Positions 42,101-57,100 of a stretch of 64,000 bases of DNA are shown here, piece by piece. The notes under the pieces are model-generated. The model saw only the letters and a program-made list of their open reading frames with translations. It did no database searches and had not been told where the DNA came from. This stretch comes from Manis javanica (Eukaryota > Chordata > Mammalia > Pholidota > Manidae), in the NCBI RefSeq assembly GCF_040802235.1, contig NC_133158.1, forward strand, positions 84,802,501 to 84,866,500, in the 5' to 3' direction. Position numbers and translations under genes: made by a program. The stretch's first letter is position 1; each line of letters starts with the position of its first letter.

Positions 42101-45100
42101 TTGAATGCCAAATATTTATACAACTATTTTTCTTATTCCCTGTTTGTCATTTTCAATCATTTTGATTTGCTGGTCCTTTGGAAGTTTAATGCTGACACTT
42201 TCTCATTAAATTGTCATAGGCACCAAATCAATACATGTTATTTTTTAATCCAGCATCCCTAAGATTTTTTCCTCCACTATAATAGCTATCTGTATGTCCA
42301 GAGTCTTAATAACAATAGGCATTGCCAGAGCCCGGATACTCCCAAACACATGGCTCAGCTCTATCTTTCAAGCTCTCCTTTTATGTATTGTACTATAGTG
42401 ATTTATGCAACTTGAGTTTTGAAGAGGTTTTGAAATCAAGCTAACAGATATATTTTAAAGTTTTTGACTTTACCTTCCTTACCACACACGAAGCCTTAAT
42501 TTTGTTTGCAATCATCCAGATGCGTATCTTGTGTATTTCTGTGAGTGATTTCTTCCTGACGTATATGAAATCATAGGGAAAATATGCCTTTTGATGGATA
42601 AACCAATCATGAAATTGTAACATCTTTTACTAATCACTTACGGGCATAGGAAAAAAAAAGGAATCTAAATGTCAGATCATATAGTGTCTAAACGGCTCCA
42701 GGAGAGTTATGATATGTCTAATATTTGTACATGTGTATTAATTCCAGCATTTGAAAGAATGCCTTCAAAACAAATGCCAGGAAAAGAAGAAAAATTGTGA
42801 AAGCATCTGTTCACTTGGAAAAAGGACTCCAAGAACAAGCAAGAAAATATAACAACTTGATTTTAAACATACATGGAGTCAGATATAATACAGGAACAGT
42901 CTAATCCTGCCCTTCTCTTTTATTAATTCCAGATAAAGAAGGAAAGAGTTGACTTCATCAGCATATTGCTGTTTGCCAATCCCAGAAAAAAAGAGTAATA
43001 CATTGAACCTTCCATATATCTCACTATTAAGGTTCTATCTTTGTCCATTGTTTAGATTTTCAGCTGAATTTGATTTCCGGACATATGATTCAGAAGGTGT
43101 TATCCTGTATGCAGAATCTCTTGATCACTCAGCTTGGTTTCTAATTGCACTTCGTAATGGAAAGATTGAAATTCAGTTTAAGAATGAATATACAACCAAA
43201 ATCACAACTGGAGGAAAAGTTATTAATGATGGTCTATGGAATACGGTATGTTTTATAAAGAATCTTCCCACTTTGACACAGTTTGTATAAATCATTAATA
43301 ATTTAGTTTTATAGTGACACCAAACCAAATACGGGTTGGGTTTATCTGATGTTATATGGAGCATATTGTATGCGCTGTAAACCCTTGAAATGGCCTGAGA
43401 AATTATAACTTCACTAAATTTATTTAGGGTTTCCTATAACTGAAGTTTTTTTTAGTTATTTGCTTAAACTGCTCTGTCATTAACTTTCTACCTTTTTTCG
43501 TGGCTGTCTTTGAGTAAACAGTAGTGTGTCCCCTACAGGTCTTAGTAGGCATAACACTTTATGCAGAGATACCACCGAACAAGGACAACACACTAGATAG
43601 CCACCAATATTTTTTAAATGAAAAAGAAATACACATACTAATAAAATCAAAACAAGTAATTCAATTTTAAATATTAGCATATGTATAAATAATCTATTTG
43701 AATAACAGTATGCACTAGCCAGTAACCAACAGAGTGCTTGAGGAGGTAGCATTTTCCTAATACTAATCCCTAATACTAATGAGCCTTTATTTTAATAATC
43801 AAGAACAGCACATTGATCAGCTGGATTAAAATGGAACTTTTCTTGGAGAAGGAATTACTGCTCATTTCTAGTGGGGAGAATTATTTTCTGCAAGAAAGTC
43901 ATTGCTACCAGAGGCTAGATGAGAGAAGATGATCAGCTTCCGCTTAGAAAGTGCTACCCAAGAGAGACCTTTCTGTGCCTTTGGAAGCTGACAGGAGGTC
44001 TACATTGAGAAGTTATGTGAACTTAGCACTGAATTATTTTATCCCTTTATTTACCCACTTATGCAGTCATATATTCCATATGCTTTTTGTGAGCATTTTC
44101 AAAGTGCTAAGTCAAGGCGCTATAACTATATTAAGAAATTTTCCTTGCCTTTGAGCTTTTTAGTACCTCACAGTGTGTTAGCTGATGCTCCTTATGAACT
44201 AATACTATGAAATGTGGAATGTGTTACTTTAGAAGTAGCAATAAAATACAGTTGGATTAGATGAGGCTCACCAAAAGGGGGCTCTCTGTCCTTTGGCAAC
44301 CATAGATTTTGGGCTCCTAACTCTAAAAGAAGAGTGTTTGCAGAGTGTCACATGCAACTGTCAAAGAAATTGCTGAAATTCTCTAACTTATCCTGATGGT
44401 CTCATTAGTATAGCTCTTCTATTTTATCGTTCCTACTACATCTATATCTAGAATATTTGATGCAGAGAGCTATTCCTCCAATGTGCTAAAGAATACATTT
44501 TACTGCCCAATGTCTCTCAAATCACCAATCTAAAAATCACTGAAATAACTTCTTCAGCAAAAGAGCACAACAGAATTTTCTTCCAATGAATTTATACAAT
44601 TTGAAAATATCAGCTGTTTGAAGGAGAATTTAGGTACATCTTAAGGGAGTATCTAATATTTCTAAAGATGGTAAATGTTTACCTGGGAGGTTAACATCAT
44701 GAGTTGCAGATACGGTTTGCTAACGAATATTCCATGAATGATACTGTGTAAGGCAGAATTCTGGGATGGATATAAGGCAGCTATTCATTCAGTTTTATAC
44801 TTTTGTCTCTTAATTTATGATCCTTGTTGAAGAGAAACTGTTATTAAATAAAACCCTTTAATTAAAATATGTCCATGTTTTAATTAAAGTACAAAAACCT
44901 CCCTTTATAAACTGAACACAGTTTTATATAAAAAATAAAATTTAAGAACAATAAGCAAGTCAGAAAAACTTTAAGGTGGTAATGAATTTGGTAATGGCTG
45001 TTTTTCTTAAATTCTTAATTCAATATTTAAACAATTTATGAATTGTTATCCCTGCCATATAAGTAGGATCTCTTTTCTTATTCCATCTCTTTTAACTGTA

Positions 45101-48100
45101 TTCCTGCATGATATTTTTACTCACTTATAATCTTGATGGTTTCTTAATAAATTATACTGTTTCAAACAAATTAATGCAGCACAGAAATGATTTAAAATAA
45201 ATATTTTAAGTTTACATTTTAATAGAGTTGTTAAACTGTAAGTGGGACTATTCATTTGATAGAAATTGTTTCACAAATCTTAAGTTATTTTAAAATTTTA
45301 AATAAAATCCTTTAAAATCAGAAATTAAAATTAAAATGTATATCTTAAAATTCTTTTGTAATTCAGATAAATAAAATAGAATGTATAATTATTAAGTAGT
45401 TAGAATGACAATAACCCATACAAATAAATTAATCACTTACTTCATAAGTGATTATTATATCTCATATTTGGGTATAATCCTAACATTGGTAGGAAATATG
45501 TAATTTGTTTCATAATTTCATTCATTCTGCAAAATATTTATTAAGCACTTTATGTGCTATTGCGTCTTCCAGTGGTAAGGACACAACAGTGAATTAAACA
45601 ACGTCAGTGCTGTCACAGAGCTTGCATTCTAGTGGTGGGAAGAAAACCACAAGTGTGTGAATAGTCAGACAGTTAGTAATGTTATGGGGAAAAAGAAAAG
45701 CAAGGCCAGGCAATAGAGCATGATAGTGGTTAGTGTGCAGGTGGGGTCAGGAAAGTCATCTCTGGTGAGATTACATCTGACAGGAGACTTAAGGGCACGA
45801 GTCATGAGAAATACACAAGGGAAGATGGATCAGTGCCACATGGGCAGCCAGGGCAGAGTCTCAGGCAGGAGGGCATGTCTGTTGTCTCTGAGGAACAACA
45901 CAAAGGTCAGTGTAGGTGCAGTAGAGTAAGACAGGTCAGAAATGTGGTCTGGCATAAGATCTTGTAGGGCCATTAGGATAGTAGTGAGTAGGTAGATTTT
46001 ATGCTTAGAAAGACCTTAGATGATATGGAGGAAAGACATGATCTAATTTGCATGTTAAAAGATATTCTGATCGGGACTTGATGTCTTTGTGGCAACTAGA
46101 TAGGAGAGAGGAAGAATAGAACAGGATATGTGGTTATGAGACGATTGCAATAATCCCGTGGAGAGAAGATGGCAGCTTTGACTGGATTGTTGATAGTGGG
46201 AGTGGTGAGATTGGTCAAATTTTGGATATATTTTTAAGGTTCAGCCTTCAATTTAAGGTGATGAAATTTTTGACTATTCAGCACAAAGAAGAGTTTAAAG
46301 GTCATGAAACTGGTTGTCATCAGTTTGTGGTTCTAAAATCTGCCTCATCCACTGCACAAAAATATTTGTAATGCTCTTTTACTGTCCTATAATGAAATGC
46401 ATCAATAATGTAAGCTACCTTCATATATTCCTAAAAGAAACCAATATAATGTTCTAATTATTATCTAAGGTAATAAAAGAAAGTAATCTGAAAGAAAATA
46501 ATACATATTTGAGTGTGTAAGTGCTCAAGTAAAAGTATAGTACTGTCAAAGTTTTGCTCCTATGCATAGAATAAAGTGAAAGCTACAAATGAAGATTTAT
46601 GCTGTGGTGTTGTGTGGCAACTCAAATACCACAAGTGCATAAATGGTATTGCCATCAGTAATAGTAGTTTTCCAAGTGTTGAGAAACTCTTGGTAAAGAT
46701 CCAAACAAAACAAACATCAACATATCACTGATTTACAAGACCATCACATTCTTGAAAAATTCAGTGAATGCTGAAATGTTGTAACAAATATTTTATATTT
46801 TTACACAAAATGAGATCATTATAATCATGAGTATACCCTACATGGAAAATCCAGTAGGGATGTTCAGAAGGTTTGCTAGATATTAGATATTTTATCATTT
46901 ATTTTGCATGACTATCCTGCATGTTGCAGGGTATTTAGCAACTTGCAATGCTACCATTTCTCCTACTCATTGGAACAACTAAGTGTCCCCACCCCCAAAT
47001 TTTCCAAATGCCCTGAAGTGCGACATACCCACGTTTCAGAATATTTGCATAGCTAGAGGGAAAGGTCTGGGATCTGAGCTCTGGCTTTATAGTGGTTGAG
47101 AAGAGGAGGACCCAGCAAAGGAGACTGAGAAGGAGTAGTAAGAGTAGAGGAGAAACAAGCTGGACTGATGTCCTGGAGGCTCAGTTAAGAGCACCTTTCA
47201 AGGAAGGAATACTCATTAAAGTAAAATGATTGCTATCGGCTATATTAAGGACAGAGCATTGACCGATTTTAAATCTGTGTGTTGCCAAATTAATTTTACT
47301 TTAGAAAATAGTTTTTCCTTCCTGTAGTGGTACTTTAACATGCCTGTTGTTTGGCTTCCATTATTGATTTGCAAATGAAGAGTTTGCATTTTGATTGCTA
47401 CAGTGGACCTGAGAAGATTGCAGCAATCATTCTTCAAATTACCTTTACGGGAAGATTTTTTTTATTGTTGTTTACCACCATTTCCAAATTTAAAAAAAAT
47501 ACAAGCTACTCATAAAATTGGAAAAACCCAATTTAATTTTATGTCTCATGTTTCCTTATGACCTTAATTACTTTTGAATTTTGAAGTAAAATATAATTTG
47601 TGTGTAATGAAGAGAATACTGGATATAATGATTTCTCTTAATTTATATTAAGAATTTATTTCCATTATTTACTCCACATGTGTACAATAGCAAAATAAGG
47701 ACACTTTAAAGTTATTATGATTTTAACAAACTTTTTTTTTAACTATTAATTTTACGGCATACTGAAATTGCTATATATATTTTTTAAGATGTGTATGAAT
47801 GTATATATACAGATTATATATTAAGATGTATATAAATATACATAATATATATAAGGATTATATTATAACTGGATGTTTAAATTGAACAGAGCAACATTGA
47901 TTTTTTTTAACTTTAAAATATGGTGTTCATTTAATTTTTGATCATGTACTGTCACTTAAAAACACACTTTTATTACCTTTCTAATATATAATATATAATA
48001 TATAAATACCTTTATAGTATATAATATATAATAATTTGACATTTCAAATAGATTGAAACAAATTGATAATTACATTAAAATTATTACTTTGGAAGATCTT

Positions 48101-51100
48101 TTACTGGAATAATAACAGGATTTTCTATCTTAGTGTGTCAAATGACTGCAGTGATGTTTGGTTACTTGATCAAATTTTTGTGTTTTTAATTGTAGGTCTC
48201 TGTGGAAGAATTAGAACAGAGTATTAGTGTAAAAATAGCTAAAGAAGCTATAATGAACATAAATAAACCTGGAAGCCTTTTTAAGCCTACAAATGGATTT
48301 CTAGAAACCAAAGTATATTTTGCAGGATTTCCTTCGAAAGTGGAGAATGCACTCATTAGACCGGTAATGACCCAAGATTATATTGTTCATCATGGATGAA
48401 TGCCTTTTGTCTGTAATACATTTGAAAAGAAGTTTTGCTGAGAGTCAAAAGAAGTTATTTTGCTGAACATACCAACTGTGACAACTTCAATTGAACAAGG
48501 AAAAATATTAGTGACCCTTGAAATTGTATTAAGGAAATAAGAAAATGAATGCATTATTGAGCCCATTTAAATCCCCAGCATTACTTATGGAGAAGTTGAT
48601 TTTTTTTTTAATTCTTAGGTGCCAGTTCAGTGTTAGCATCATAACAGTTCGTACTAAGATATTGAGCATATAAATACAGATATTTGAGTCCAAAAGTATG
48701 TTATTTTATAGAAGCCAGTCGAAGAACTTCCTTAAGCCTGTTTTGGGATTTAAATTTGGGAGATAAGAATAGCATATAAGGGGGAACTTTAAAAAAAATT
48801 TTTTTGCTGGGAGTATAACTGCAGTCTGTAATCAATTGAAGTTAGATATAATAAATGATTTTCTGAATATGATGTTTGTTTAATAACCACAGAGTAGGTT
48901 TCATAAGGAGACTAGTAACTGTCTTGAAGAGTTTTAAAATTTTTATTTGAAGCAATATGCATGCCAATTGTACTTGCTGATTTAACTTAAATATTTACTA
49001 TTTTATATCCATCTTTCCACTCACGGCAATTCATTCACCTTAACTTCTAAAAGATTTCTGTGGTATGATATAAAAACTGAATTAGTTAACCCATGTCAGA
49101 GTGAATATACCGATCCTTTGAAATTGATAAATCAAGACATTTTAAAAGTAAAATAAATTATTCAAAAAGAATCATTTATGAAAAGGCTACTGCATGTCTT
49201 GAGTCCGGCTGGATGCTTTGGTGGAAACTAAAATATGCAAACACTTTTGTTCCTGAAGCATTTTAGCATCTGGTGCCAAGACAAACCTGTGTTGTAAATG
49301 CAATTAAACAAAAATGGAAAGCAGCTTAGAGCCCAGGGGCCAAAGCTAGAAGCATATATGGAACTTGAGAGCAGTAAATTTACTTCTGGATTATTTGGGA
49401 GAGGCAGGTGGTGCTTGAGATGTTGAAAACCATTAGGATCCCAGTGGAGGTCTGTTGTGGCATAAAGTCACTTACTGAAATAGACTGTTCAGCTAAAGAA
49501 CACATTGAAAAAAATTAGGTAAAATCCAAAATATTTTAAACATTTTAAAACATCAATAAAAAAAGGGTTTTCCCTCTAAATGAAAACCTATATCTACAGT
49601 CAGTTTAGTGCCTACAAGTCTGCCTTGTTCAAGTTTCAAGTGCACTCCTTAACCTACATTTTAATTTGTTAGATTAACCCTCGTCTAGATGGATGTATAC
49701 GAGGCTGGAATTTGATGAATCAAGGAGCTTCAGGAGTACAGGAAATCATTCAAGAAAAGCAAAATAAGCATTGTCTTGTTACTGTGGAAAAGGGTTCCTA
49801 CTATCCTGGTTCCGGAGTTGCTCAGTTTGGCATAGATTACTGTAAGTGCTTTCCCATTTTATCTCTCTCTTCTTGTTAATGAATAAGTTTATTCATTAAC
49901 AAACAGCAATAATTTCTTCAGCCAACATAATGGACTACTCACTATGTGCCAGGCATAGTGGTAGGCTGATTCATACTGTTATATACTTTTTATAAAATAT
50001 TTGCAGTATACTGTGGGGGAAAAAGATAGTTGAATCTACCTATGTAATCATTTAAAGATTACTGACACATAACCTGATAAATTTTAAGTAAATTCAATTA
50101 TTTTAAGGTTTACCAATTTCTCAGTTGTATTGAGTCTACTTATTAAAGGGATTCATCTTCATTTCCAGTGTTTCCATTTGATCATTTCTTAAATGTCCAC
50201 CTCTCTGTTGAAATTTCCTATCTGTTCATACATGATGTCCCCCTTTTCCAGCTTCAGCTTATTAATCATAATTATTTTAAATTCCCTGTCTGAAAGGTCC
50301 ACCATCTGAGTTATATCTAAATCTGGTTATGGTAATTGTTTTGTCTCTTGACCATGTGTTGTTTTGCCTTGCTACCTTGTTAATTGCATAATTTTTGGTT
50401 TAAACATGAGCATCTTACATAGAATAGTAGAAACTGAGATAAATAATATTTGTGTCTGGAGATGAGGATGCTCTGCTTGTGCAAGGTCCTTGGTGGGTTG
50501 AATCAATCTAGTAAAGAGTTGAGCTGCTTAGTTTTCTTGTTTCTATGATTATCCTTCAAATTCCTTTAATAATATCTCGTGCTAGAGTAGTGGGTGGTCT
50601 GCCAGAGGATTTTTCTTAATAATTGATCTATTCATCATCAGCTTTAGTATTTCTTTCATGATATGCCTCAAGAAATTGGCTCTCATTGGTCTTGCCTCAC
50701 CTCAGAAGAGTGTGCTTACTTGTTTCTTGCCATTTGCTAGCATGGTAGAGGGGTCTGGGGGCTCACAGGAGCATTCTCCAAGGTTCTGGTACAGATTCAG
50801 TCTTCAGCAGGTGTTGTGTCCCTGGGTCTCATGGTTGTGGGCTTTTCACTGTCCCTTTTCCCACCACAAAAAAAAGTTTTAGCCTTGGGTAAGAAAGTGC
50901 TCTCCTCCTGCCTCTCCTTGGAAGCACCTGTCTTTCTTTAGTGTTCTAGTTAGTTGCTCTGCAACTTCAGCTCTTTGATACTTTGAGAGAAGTTGTGATT
51001 ATGTAGATAAGTGGTGTTTTGCTGTTGTTACAAGGATGAGGACAATACTGCTTCCAATTTTCTACCATCTAAATACAGCAGTAAGTCTTGCCTAGACTTA

Positions 51101-54100
51101 CTGACCCCAGGTTTTTACCTTTACAAATAATATTTCCAGGAGTTCATTATTTGAGTTACTAATACTTTGTATTATAAAGTTAATGTTAATCTTGTGTGTC
51201 TGCTTTAAGAAAAAATTGTATTTTAAATGTGTTTATTTGCCACCTGAAAAAGTACTACTACAGTTTTAAGGAAGAATCTTACACTAGTACTTTGTGTTTT
51301 CCTAACATAAATTAATACACTGTCTTTAATTTTAGCTCTCTTGTGTATCTGAAAGCTTTTTAAAAAAAATGTTTTTAATTAGGTTAATGATTGAATATAG
51401 GAAAAAATTAGGCTCTCAATAATTTGTTCAAACTAAAAATATCTCTGAGGAAAATTACTTTCATAAGTAATTAGTTGTATCATGGATAACCTAAAATAAC
51501 CTAAAAGTGACCTACTTTTTAATTAATATTTAATGTTACATTATAATTTATGTACATTTGGATATTCATTTTAGTTTGAAAATTATATATATTTATATTT
51601 ACATGTATACACACACATACATACACACATTTTTTTCCTCTTGGTGGGAATTAAAGGATTATAATGAATAATGTAATAGGATTAGATGTAGCTAAATGGA
51701 AGAACATCTCATCAAAGGAGAATTATTTTCTCCATTCACATTCACCTTTTCAAAGCCTTCAAGTGGTATTGGGTTGTTGTTATATAATACTTCATATAAA
51801 TCAGGAAGTCTTCATTCAGATTGTGAATTAATATTTTTAGGAAACATATTAGCTCAACAAATATTTGTCGAGTGACTATTCTATAAAGCAAAGTGACAGC
51901 AGAGACATGCAGAGCTTGCCCTCCAGTGGAGTAGGCAATTAATTTAGTCATTAAGACAAAGAATGTTAAGTATTATGACAAGAGAATCATAGAAGAGTTT
52001 CTTTTAGAATTTCAAAGTTAACTATTTATGTCAGAATATTTCTCTTCTATCAGCTACCAACTCACATATGAATATAATCATATTTTCATCCCCACTGCTC
52101 TAACCTGACTTCTTCTGATGGAGTGGTGGCAGATGTTCCAAAGTTTTTCCTGAGAAATATTACAATAAATTTGTCAAACACCCTTATAAAGGTGAACTTT
52201 CAGATAGGACCATTCTGAGAGTTGAATAGTGGCGAATATGCAAGGCAGAAGGAAGACCTGTGAAAGAACAAAAGGGGAAAATTCATAATAATCCTAAACA
52301 CCACTATCACCACTATCCAGAATTCTATTCTAGGAAGAAGAGCAGAAGCATGGGGATCCATTTATGTTTTTCTTATCTGTATTTAAAACAATTTTTCTCT
52401 TTTGTGTTGCCTAGATTATAGAGGTCATTGAGAAAAAAAGAACTAAAATCGTTAGCGTTGCACAAAAATGGCTTTGAGTATTAATAAGATTGAAGTCATT
52501 CCTTCTGGTGTCCTTTCAGAGTACATTGATCCTATTTCTCTTTCATTGTTTAAGCAGATAATGTATCCAATACTGAGGGTTGGCAAGTAAATGTGTCCAT
52601 GGATATCCGCCCATCTGCGGGCACCGGGGTTCTGTTTGCCTTGGTTTCCGGTAGCACGGTGCCCTTTGCCTTGTCCCTGGTGGACTCTGCCTCCCAAAAT
52701 CTTCAGGTAACTTTAGTGTAAACCTTTTGATCCTTGGCTGTTTTTTAAATCTGTAAGATGCCTATATTAGAGTACTTACCTCACACTGCTCTTTTGAAGA
52801 TTAAATGAGGTAGCTTCTGTGGAGTATTTGGCAGTCTCCAGCACACCATTAAGGACTGTATAAATGTCCATTACTATTACTTTTTTGCTGGTTTATTTCA
52901 AAAGTCTGAACCAGGAAATAAAGGAGAGAAACTGGAAAGCCCTATTACATCTGTCGCTAAAATGAGGCAGACCCACACACAGGCTGCTTGGCGCCTTCCC
53001 TGAGTACATAGAGATCCACCCTCATTTAGAATCCTTGACGTATGGTGAGAATTAGTCTGTACGAAAAAATAGAAGTGAGTCTGATTATAATACACTCTCG
53101 GAAATTCAGTGCCTAATTATAACATTTTGTGCTTTGTGGCACTCTTGATCTTTTCTCCCATGTGTAAATTACAAAAGACTAGAGAAAACTAAAACCAGTC
53201 TACCTGGCTTCTTGCCGGCAACTCTGATCTGCAATTAGAAGGCAGAACAGAAAAAAAACTCTTGGGTAAAAGGAAACATGAGAATTATCAGAAGATCTGT
53301 ATTATTCAGCCTTCTATTAGAGGCTTAAAGTTCTGTGCATGTGTTATCCGTAGCATTCCAACAAGTTACAGCAAGAAGTTTGCGTTTGTGCCAAAGTTGG
53401 CTTGGATGCTCTCTGTAGCTTTTTAAAAAGACGTATAATTGAATAATGCCTGTAGTAATAAAAAGGGATGCTGTTTGCAACTTAAAAGAGATTGCAGGGA
53501 GTTTCTAGTAGTTAAGCATAAACAACCTAAAAAGATCCTGTGGAGTTTTTCTCTAGTCTACCACAGGAGCTTAATACATTTGGATTTCAGCTTTGTTTGC
53601 CTGCTTTCCTTTTTTTTAAACAAAGCGGAAATCTTATCTTTTTGCATGTCAGATTGCCTTCTCAAGACGTATGTTTGCAAAGTGCAGATTTTACTTAACA
53701 TAGGTATCTTGGATTCCTAAGTAAACACCTCAGACTATCTTTCTACCATCTCATAATACCCATCTTCCTAGTTTTGATTTTATTTTCTCTTATTTTTTGT
53801 TTCCTTGTCACCCATGTAAGATATATGCATAGATCGCTCTTCAGCAAGTTGAGTAATTTTGTGTACCAGCAGTTTAAAAGTTCAGCAAAATGAATACATT
53901 TTCTCTTTTGAGAATCTTCTGGTAGATACTCTGTAACTTATTGCTGCTGATCACTGGTTTTACTATTTCAGAGTTTTTCTCCTCACTTTGTCCCAAGTCT
54001 ATAGGATTACTCATGTGGCACATACAAAAAAGTTTCCATCTTTCTGGCCTGTGCTTACTACAGCTCTTTAAATTTTCCAAATCTTTTCCACAAAAAGAGT

Positions 54101-57100
54101 GATTCAACTACTTCCTTTGTCATATGTAAGCTTTGAATATAAGAAGGCTTAAAAACAGAAAAATTTTGCTTAAGACACCACTTCAGATTCCAACTGTTGG
54201 TAAAACAGTTCCATTGGCTTATTGAAATTTCAGAAGCCACTATACATTTTATTACATCTGAGCTAAGCCTGGAGTTTGTAAAACTAACATATATTCTGAA
54301 GTTATGATTATTATAATAATTAGTAGTTTTTTCATTGAGGCTTAGAGGCACATACTCTTTTTATCATTGAAATTCAGGTTTTGTTTTTTTGTTTTTCCTT
54401 TTTTTTATTGAGGTATGTACAATAAAATACACAAATCTTAGTGTATAGCACAGTGAATTTTGATGTGCTATATACATTCATGTAACCAGCACCCAGATCA
54501 AGATATCAAGCTTCTCACTAGCTTTTTCCCCCTTAATCTGTTTCACCTATTTTGAACTTCAAAACCTCAAAAGTGATTCTTAAGTGCATTACCATTAACT
54601 AGTACTTGCATATATTAAGTCTTTGTTCTGTGCATCAGGATATCCTGGTATCTGTTGAAAATATGGTAATATCTCGGATAGAGGCCATATATCTGTGTAC
54701 AGATCAGCAATTCCACCTGGAATTCAAAGTCAACAGAAACAATCTGGAGCTCTTGACTCCATTTGAAAAACATACTGTCTACTCAGAAGACCTTCAAAGA
54801 CAGCTTGCCATCTTGGACAAAGCAATGAAAGGAACAGTGACCACTTACCTGGCTGGGCTTCCAGGTATCTGCTTACTTTTTCTTCAGTTTTAAAAAGTAC
54901 ATTTTTATTCAAATGGGTAGTATTTTAAATATGTAATTTAAGTAAACAGTATCAGAAGGGAAGACAAAATTCTAGTAACCATTAGTCTTTTGGGGGGACT
55001 TGTACTGAATTTTAATCATGTATTTTGTTTAATTTTTTTAATGCTGAACTAAAACTAACCAGTTTCTGCTCCTTTAATGATCCTAGCCAGAAAGGATTTA
55101 CTATTTCATTTCATCCTTACAATAGTCATGTGAAGTCAATATTTATTCTTCAGTTCATCTGCTATTCACCCAATATTTATTAAGAACCTATGTCTCAGGC
55201 CCTAGGGACACAGTTATAAACAAAGATATGATCCCTTCTGTTGAGGCTTTTACAGTCCAGTGGCAGAGGCAGACATTGAGCCATTGATTAATAAAATTTC
55301 TGAATAATTAAAATTGTAATAACTTCTTGGAGAAACAGTGTAGGTTGATTTGAGAGCCTGAAAATGGGGACTTGATTTGATTGTGGGGGCCAGAACAAGC
55401 TCTTTGAAGAAAAGAATAAGATATAAATTTGAAGGATTAAATGATTTAACCAAACAGTGGAGTAGGGGGTGGAGTTAGTATGCAAGTAAAATGGTCCATG
55501 TGTGGGCAAAATAGGAAGAGGCTGATACAGTTGAAAAATAAATAAAAGATCAATATGATGAAGGCATATTGAGCAAGGGGAATGGTGGTTCAGAATGAGG
55601 CTATGAACTGGGGGTGAGTGGTTTAGACCTGGTTCAGGGATCTGTGTCTTATTATTATAAGAGCCATGGAATCATTAAAGTTTTAGACAAAGAAGTGACA
55701 TGTCAGTACTACAATTTAAGAAACCACCATGCATGTTGGATGGAGCTGGACAGGTGGGAGGCAAGAGTGAATGAGATGAGTTGGGGGCTACTGTCCAGAT
55801 GAAGAAGCAGAGATAATAACAGCAGTGGCAACTATACCACCCTCAAATGGTGTGAAATAAACAGTCTGGGCATTGTGCAGAGGGCTTCAAATGTATCAGC
55901 TCACTTAATTTTCAGATTAGTCCTATGAGGAAGGTGCCATCACTATCCCCATTTTATAGATGAGGAAGCCGCTAAATTAGGTGATGGCAGTGGAGATGTC
56001 ATTCAGTGAACAGATTGGAGATGTATATAAAATTAATAGGATTTCATGATTCATAGGCAAGTATAGATATCTGAAGTATCTTCTGTGAGCAGTTGCATGG
56101 GTGGAGATTCCACTTACCAAGATGAGGAAAACTGGAGGAAAAGTAGGTTCATCTTTAGTTCATTAAATTGGCATCAACATTTCACTTCAAATGACAAAAA
56201 AATAATTGAGGCAGAAAGTTATTAGAAATATTTTCAAATACCATTTGCAGGTTTTATTATGGGGAGAATTCTGAGTCTGATGTCTGGACTTCCAATAACC
56301 TTCATTATGTTAATTTAACTGCTCAGGGTCTTAATTTCCTATGTAAGGAAATTTTATCTGGGTTTTTGGGGAATAGAAATAAGTAACCAATAGATAAAAA
56401 TTATCAATAGATAGTTAGATACAGATAGTTATGTTAGTATGGTTAATTATTAGGCAGTTAGTGTAGTTAGTATGGTTAATTATTAGGAAATACAAATAAA
56501 GTTCAATGAGTGAAATTTCTATATTGAAATCCACCTACTACTTTATTCACAAATTAGTTGAATGCAAATTTTAGGAAATCAAATAAATAATGAAAGAGTT
56601 CAAAATATTACTTCTATTGTTGTCTAGAGTTAAAAAGAAGTAAAACATCCAACATCCAAAATTTCAGTGGTTCAGGACTTTGGCAACAGCATTGAGGACT
56701 GACTTCAGGCAAGATGTGTTTAGGAAAAGAGTGAGGAAAAATCAAGGGGAACTGAAAATTGAGATATTAGGAGTGTTAATTCTGGGTTGGGTAATTTATT
56801 AATTGATATACAGAATAGGCATGGTCAATTGCATGTTATAAATTAAAAACCAAGGGAAACTGATGAATCTGAAGATGTTTATAAAAGTAGTATAATCTGA
56901 TGCCCAGCCAAACTTGAAAGGGTTTCTTAAAAAAAGTTATGAGCCCATAGAAAAGTATGGGCTTTATTTACTGTATTGGCAAGTTAGAGGTAGAAATTTT
57001 GAGGTGTATGTGTTTTGCATAAGGTACTGAAGAAGAATAAGGGCTGAAGACTATCCATTGGGAATTAAAATTCATCTAGAGGAGATGTCAAAAAAAAAAG

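Larger units (their letters stand above)
43246..48195 (+). other. PROS1: PROS1 intron 10 (5.0 kb)
   Basis: GTATGT donor, TTGTAG acceptor. Contains an old repeat at 45510-46260, a MER5A-like element at about 46895-47030 and AT-only patches near 47770-47880 and 47985-48035. The remaining sequence is AT-rich and unclassified. Confidence 0.9.
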
